A stretch of 6,546 nucleotides of DNA, from positions 1 through 6,546 of the forward strand of contig CAJPLH010000108.1 in NCBI GenBank assembly GCA_905371275.1. Direction: 5' to 3'. This DNA is from Prevotellaceae bacterium (lineage in GTDB: Bacteria; Bacteroidota; Bacteroidia; Bacteroidales; Bacteroidaceae). Every line of letters starts with the position of its first letter. The stretch's first letter is position 1. Under the pieces are notes generated by a model, which saw nothing but the letters and a program-made list of their open reading frames with translations, ran no database searches and was not told where the DNA came from. This document shows positions 3,649 through 6,546 of the stretch, in pieces. The translations under genes and the position numbers were made by a program.

Positions 3649-5469
3649 ATGATCAAAAGAAGACTTTCATCATTTCACCTCCTGGCTGTGATGGGATGGG
3701 CGTTGCTCAGCAGTTTACTGTTGGGCTGCTCGAACTATGCGCGAAATTATGTGGAACCTGTGCTGGAAGATGGTACTGTGCGCGCACGCAAACTCCTTTC
3801 GCTCAAAGATCAACGCGCATTCGACAGAACCTATTTGGCAGCGATGCGACAAAAGTATTTGGGACATGAGGATGCGGCTTTCGATTTGCTCGATGCAGCA
3901 CTGATGATTAACCCTAATGACGCGGATGCACTCTATCAACAAGGGGCGATTTTGCTAGAAAATGTCTACTTCAGCGATAGTTTGTTGCGACTTCGTGGAG
4001 AGCAACAAGTTCAATTGGCGCAACAATTGGCTCCTTCGAATCCATATTATCGCAAACAATTGGCGGACTACTGGGTGGACAGAAAGCTTTATGAACGAGC
4101 GTTGCGACTCTACGAACAGGTGGTGGTGGATGAACCCACGGAGGAGAACTTTACGCTGCTCGAATTGCTCCAAGAAAGTACGGCACACTTTGACGCGGCT
4201 CTCCAAACTCTCGATAAACTTCAGGAACTGGGGGGAGAGGCCAACGGAATTCTAGGCAGAAAAACAAAAGTTTTGGAATTGCAAAGTCGTATCTCCGATG
4301 CGATTACTCTCTTGCGAGAAGCTAGTGAAGAGGACGCTGAAAATAGTTATCCGCGTGTGCTGCTCGCTAACCTCTACCTTCGTAACCATTATCTTGACCG
4401 CGCCAAAGAGGTCATTGACGACATAGCCACGAGTGAACCCCACAATGAGTGGGTTCCGCTGTTGCGATTGGTCTATTATCGCAACAGAAACGATGTGGAC
4501 AATTATGACAAAACTTTAGCAGCGGTGGCGGCTGACACGGTGTTGGCGGTCAAAAACAAATTGGATGCTTTCAACGAAGCTGCCTATTGGGTGGGAGAAA
4601 ACAACTACAACAAGGAAAAGGTCTACGAACACGCGGTTACAGCAATGCACCAACCGGGGGATGGGGTTGAAATGGCAAAATGGTTGCTGGCTTTCATCGA
4701 GGAACATAAACTGCCGGAGGAACGTTTCACTGAACCTGCAAGGGTGTTGTTTAGAGAAGATCCGACCAACGAAGATGCTGCGATAACTTTGCTGAAAGAT
4801 GCAGTTCGAAACGATGATGCAGAGCAGGCGGACTCTATCTGCGAACGCGGCCGCGAGTTTCACCCCGACAATGTCTTCTTTTATTCTTGCGCACTCTACA
4901 GCAGACGCGCCAGAACGAATGAGGATTTTCGCAGAAAGATCTTGCGAGAGGGGGTAAAAAATATGTCGCCTTATTCGGATTCCGTGGTGGCATCATCGCT
5001 TTATGGGATGTTGGGTGACGATTATATGGAATTGAAACAGACTAAGTCGGCCTTTGCTGCCTATGATTCGTCTTTGGTGAGAAATCCTGACAATGCCAAC
5101 ACGCTCAACAACTATGCCTATTTCCTCACCATTCGTGGGGAGCAACTCGAACGCGCCACAGAAATGGCACGACGTGCAACGGAGGTCGACCCGAACAATA
5201 TCAACGCGCTCGACACTTATGCTTGGGCACTCTACTCTACCGGGCACTATGCCGAAGCTAAAACGATGATAGACTCTGTGTTTGTGCTGCTTGAACGACC
5301 TGAACAAGAACAGCAACCATCGTCGGACTTCTATGAACACGCTGGCGACATCTACCTCAAAGTGGGACTTCCCCACGAGGCTAAACATTTTTGGAAAAAG
5401 GCTATTTCCCTTTCCTCAGATCGAAAAGAACAAAGAAAACTTCGAGGAAAACTGCGCAAAGTTCGGTAG
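3649..5469 (+). CDS. Tetratricopeptide-repeat lipoprotein, 606 aa
   Basis: Predicted membrane-anchored TPR protein, probably outer-membrane and periplasm-facing; exact role unknown. Basic start MIKRRLSS, a hydrophobic stretch (about 10-26) and lipobox LLGC with Cys27 make a lipoprotein signal peptide. The residues after Cys27 (SNYARN) lack an obvious acidic Bacteroidetes surface-export signal. Helical repeats fill the rest. The clearest TPRs are at the N-terminus (about 58-90, ending LMINPND) and in a C-terminal run at about 450-482 (FAAYDSSLVRNPDN), 484-517 (MARRATEVDPNN), 518-551 and 560-590. The middle is more divergent helical repeat. The tail is strongly basic (RKEQRKLRGKLRKVR). I start at ATG 3649; an adjacent GTG at 3646 would add one residue. 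It precedes the DUF4292-type gene by 37 nt. As I recall, this order recurs in Bacteroidales. TPRs suggest a scaffold for envelope proteins, which is inference. Confidence 0.9.
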   Translation: MIKRRLSSFHLLAVMGWALLSSLLLGCSNYARNYVEPVLEDGTVRARKLLSLKDQRAFDRTYLAAMRQKYLGHEDAAFDLLDAALMINPNDADALYQQGAILLENVYFSDSLLRLRGEQQVQLAQQLAPSNPYYRKQLADYWVDRKLYERALRLYEQVVVDEPTEENFTLLELLQESTAHFDAALQTLDKLQELGGEANGILGRKTKVLELQSRISDAITLLREASEEDAENSYPRVLLANLYLRNHYLDRAKEVIDDIATSEPHNEWVPLLRLVYYRNRNDVDNYDKTLAAVAADTVLAVKNKLDAFNEAAYWVGENNYNKEKVYEHAVTAMHQPGDGVEMAKWLLAFIEEHKLPEERFTEPARVLFREDPTNEDAAITLLKDAVRNDDAEQADSICERGREFHPDNVFFYSCALYSRRARTNEDFRRKILREGVKNMSPYSDSVVASSLYGMLGDDYMELKQTKSAFAAYDSSLVRNPDNANTLNNYAYFLTIRGEQLERATEMARRATEVDPNNINALDTYAWALYSTGHYAEAKTMIDSVFVLLERPEQEQQPSSDFYEHAGDIYLKVGLPHEAKHFWKKAISLSSDRKEQRKLRGKLRKVR

Positions 5470-5506
5470 ACGGTATGAGATTTTAAACGCAAATCAGATT
5501 GATTCA

Positions 5507-6166
5507 ATGAAAAAGATATTTTCTCACTTGGCACTCGTGGCGGTATTGCTCGGTTGCTCTTCTATGTTTACAGGTTGCTCCATGCTGCGTGGCGATCAGG
5601 CTTATCGTGCTGACGAACCGCTTGCGGTGACAGCAAAAATCTCGGCAGAGGTGGAAGCCAACACCTTTAACCAGAGTTTTGGAGGTATGTTGCGCCTGCA
5701 ACGCGACCGCCAAGTGCAACTCTCGCTCAGTAAATATGGTATCGAGGGTGCGCGCATCATTTTCACTCCCGACAGTGTGATTGTGCTCGACCGCATCAAC
5801 AAACGTTATCTCAAAGATTCCTACGCTACGCTCAACAGTATGCTCTCGGAAATGCCACCTCTCAACTTCAATAAGGTGCAACGCTTCTTTTGGAACGATG
5901 ATCGTAAGAGTACGGAGACGGCTGACTTCAACGTGATGGGTTTTGTGCCTGTGGAACTCTTCGTTGGTCGCAACAAAACGACTAATGTGCGCGGTTTTCG
6001 CATCGCTCGACACACGGTGCTCAGCGTTCACGCCTTTGAAAAGGAATTTAAGTTGAATCTCAACCTCAACAAAGTGCGCATCAACTACGATTGGAACAGT
6101 CAGGTGCGCATTCCTTCGGGCTATTCTCCGATGAAACCAGACGCGCTTTTGAAGTTGCTCAAGTAG
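5507..6166 (+). CDS. DUF4292-family lipoprotein, 219 aa
   Basis: Bacteroidetes envelope lipoprotein of unknown function. It has a basic start and hydrophobic core (MKKIFSHLALVAVLLG), followed by two candidate lipidation cysteines: Cys17 in LLGC (the better lipobox) and Cys24 in FTGC. The mature part is rich in beta-strand patterns (VTAKISAEVEA, MLRLQRDRQVQLSLS, ARIIFTPDSVIVLDR, YDWNSQVRIPSGYSP), consistent with the family as I remember it, including the late IPSGY element. I recall, without being able to check, that such proteins resemble the LolA/LolB fold that carries lipoproteins to the outer membrane. ATG 5507 was chosen because it gives a proper signal peptide; the frame stays open upstream, but that part overlaps the TPR gene and has no signal. 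It is 37 nt after the TPR gene, probably the same operon, with EnvC-like downstream. Confidence 0.83.
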   Translation: MKKIFSHLALVAVLLGCSSMFTGCSMLRGDQAYRADEPLAVTAKISAEVEANTFNQSFGGMLRLQRDRQVQLSLSKYGIEGARIIFTPDSVIVLDRINKRYLKDSYATLNSMLSEMPPLNFNKVQRFFWNDDRKSTETADFNVMGFVPVELFVGRNKTTNVRGFRIARHTVLSVHAFEKEFKLNLNLNKVRINYDWNSQVRIPSGYSPMKPDALLKLLK

Positions 6167-6249
6167 ACATCCCCTCCCCCATCACACGGCCGCAGCACCA
6201 CAGCGCGGCATTGCTCCACTTGTTTTCCCCTATCACTCCCCTTAAAGTA

Positions 6250-6546
6250 ATGTATAAAATTCTCTTCTCCTTGTTGCTGAGTGTCTTTTGCTCCACCTCA
6301 CTGATGGCGGCGCAGACTTCGCGTCGCAAAACGACCACCGAGACAGCGAAATCAAAGAAAACGACCAAGAACACCGCAAAACAAACTAAGAAGACGGGAA
6401 AGAAGGGTAAGGCGACGCCAACGCCTACCAACGAGGGAATCCGGAAATTGCAAAACGAACAGGCGAACCTCAAACAGAAAATGGCGGAATCGCAAAATCA
6501 GTTGTCCCACACTCGCAAGGATGTGAAGGCGCAATTGGCGACATTG
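6250..6546 (+). CDS. EnvC-like murein hydrolase activator, N-terminal part (3' end outside window)
   Basis: The first 99 codons of an open frame that reaches the window edge. Visible parts are a signal peptide (MYKILFSLLLSVFCSTSLMA, likely cleaved near residue 20-21), a basic Lys/Thr-rich segment (about 23-60, ending TPTPTNEG), and the start of a coiled coil from residue 63 (IRKLQNEQANLKQKMAESQ, then KDVKAQLATL). This coiled-coil opening matches Bacteroidetes EnvC/M23-type proteins, which sit in the periplasm and activate N-acetylmuramoyl-L-alanine amidases that split septal peptidoglycan. The LytM/M23 domain that would prove this is beyond the window. The gene position after dut, TPR and DUF4292-type genes supports the call. 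The ATG at 6250 follows an 83-nt spacer (6167-6249) with no hairpin terminator or TAnnTTTG box, so co-transcription with the upstream gene is likely. The extra basic linker is unusual. Confidence 0.8.
   Translation, partial: MYKILFSLLLSVFCSTSLMAAQTSRRKTTTETAKSKKTTKNTAKQTKKTGKKGKATPTPTNEGIRKLQNEQANLKQKMAESQNQLSHTRKDVKAQLATL

Noticed and set aside
5282..5506. Upstream extension of the DUF4292-type frame by 75 codons
   Set aside because: It overlaps the end of the TPR gene, and only ATG 5507 yields a signal peptide directly at the N-terminus.
5504..6031. Minus-strand frame of 175 codons opposite the DUF4292-type gene
   Set aside because: Rich in His/Arg/Thr without a domain; a shadow of the plus-strand lipoprotein gene.
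6167..6249. Terminator or promoter between the DUF4292-type gene and the EnvC-like gene
   Set aside because: No GC-rich hairpin with a T run and no TAnnTTTG box could be found; only C-rich spacer is seen.

Overview
The window looks like a chromosomal segment of a Bacteroidales bacterium, most likely from the Prevotellaceae/Porphyromonadaceae neighbourhood; the genus cannot be fixed from sequence alone. The evidence is threefold. The PurA, dGTPase and dUTPase proteins have Bacteroidetes-type sequence. The order dut, TPR lipoprotein, DUF4292-type lipoprotein, EnvC-like protein is one I recall from this order. Putative promoters carry the Bacteroidetes -7 box TAnnTTTG, and starts lack Shine-Dalgarno sequences. 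No rRNA, tRNA, CRISPR array or insertion sequence was seen.

Left part (1-1523). The C-terminal half of adenylosuccinate synthetase (purA, plus strand) enters from the left edge. It ends at a strong hairpin that also terminates the converging minus-strand operon. That operon is a compact, AT-rich type II toxin-antitoxin pair, higB (toxin, first) and higA (antitoxin, second), overlapping by 14 nt. It has its own TAnnTTTG promoter and a perfect 16-nt palindrome at the toxin start that is a good candidate for the autoregulatory operator.

Middle (1524-3451). dgt (dGTP triphosphohydrolase, minus) and dut (dUTP pyrophosphatase, plus) are divergent across 143 nt. Two enzymes that trim the dNTP pool therefore share one regulatory region. 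The probable dut leader holds three inverted repeats in a row. A 13-nt identical sequence occurs on both sides of dgt.

Right part (3452-6546). Directly after dut lies the most unusual stretch: seven tandem 7-mers built on TTAGA, passing into seven 9-mers and three perfect 16-mers built on CTAGA. This gives 11 copies of the normally rare tetramer CTAG in about 125 nt. It is followed by three plus-strand envelope genes: a 606-aa TPR lipoprotein, a DUF4292-type lipoprotein with two possible lipidation cysteines, and the first 99 codons of an EnvC-like murein hydrolase activator that runs off the right edge. Together they suggest an outer-membrane/peptidoglycan module.

The observations most worth following are the composite tandem-repeat block, the non-consensus IMP-binding loop of PurA, the structured dut leader, and the candidate higBA operator. 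I did not find a clearly new multi-gene system.
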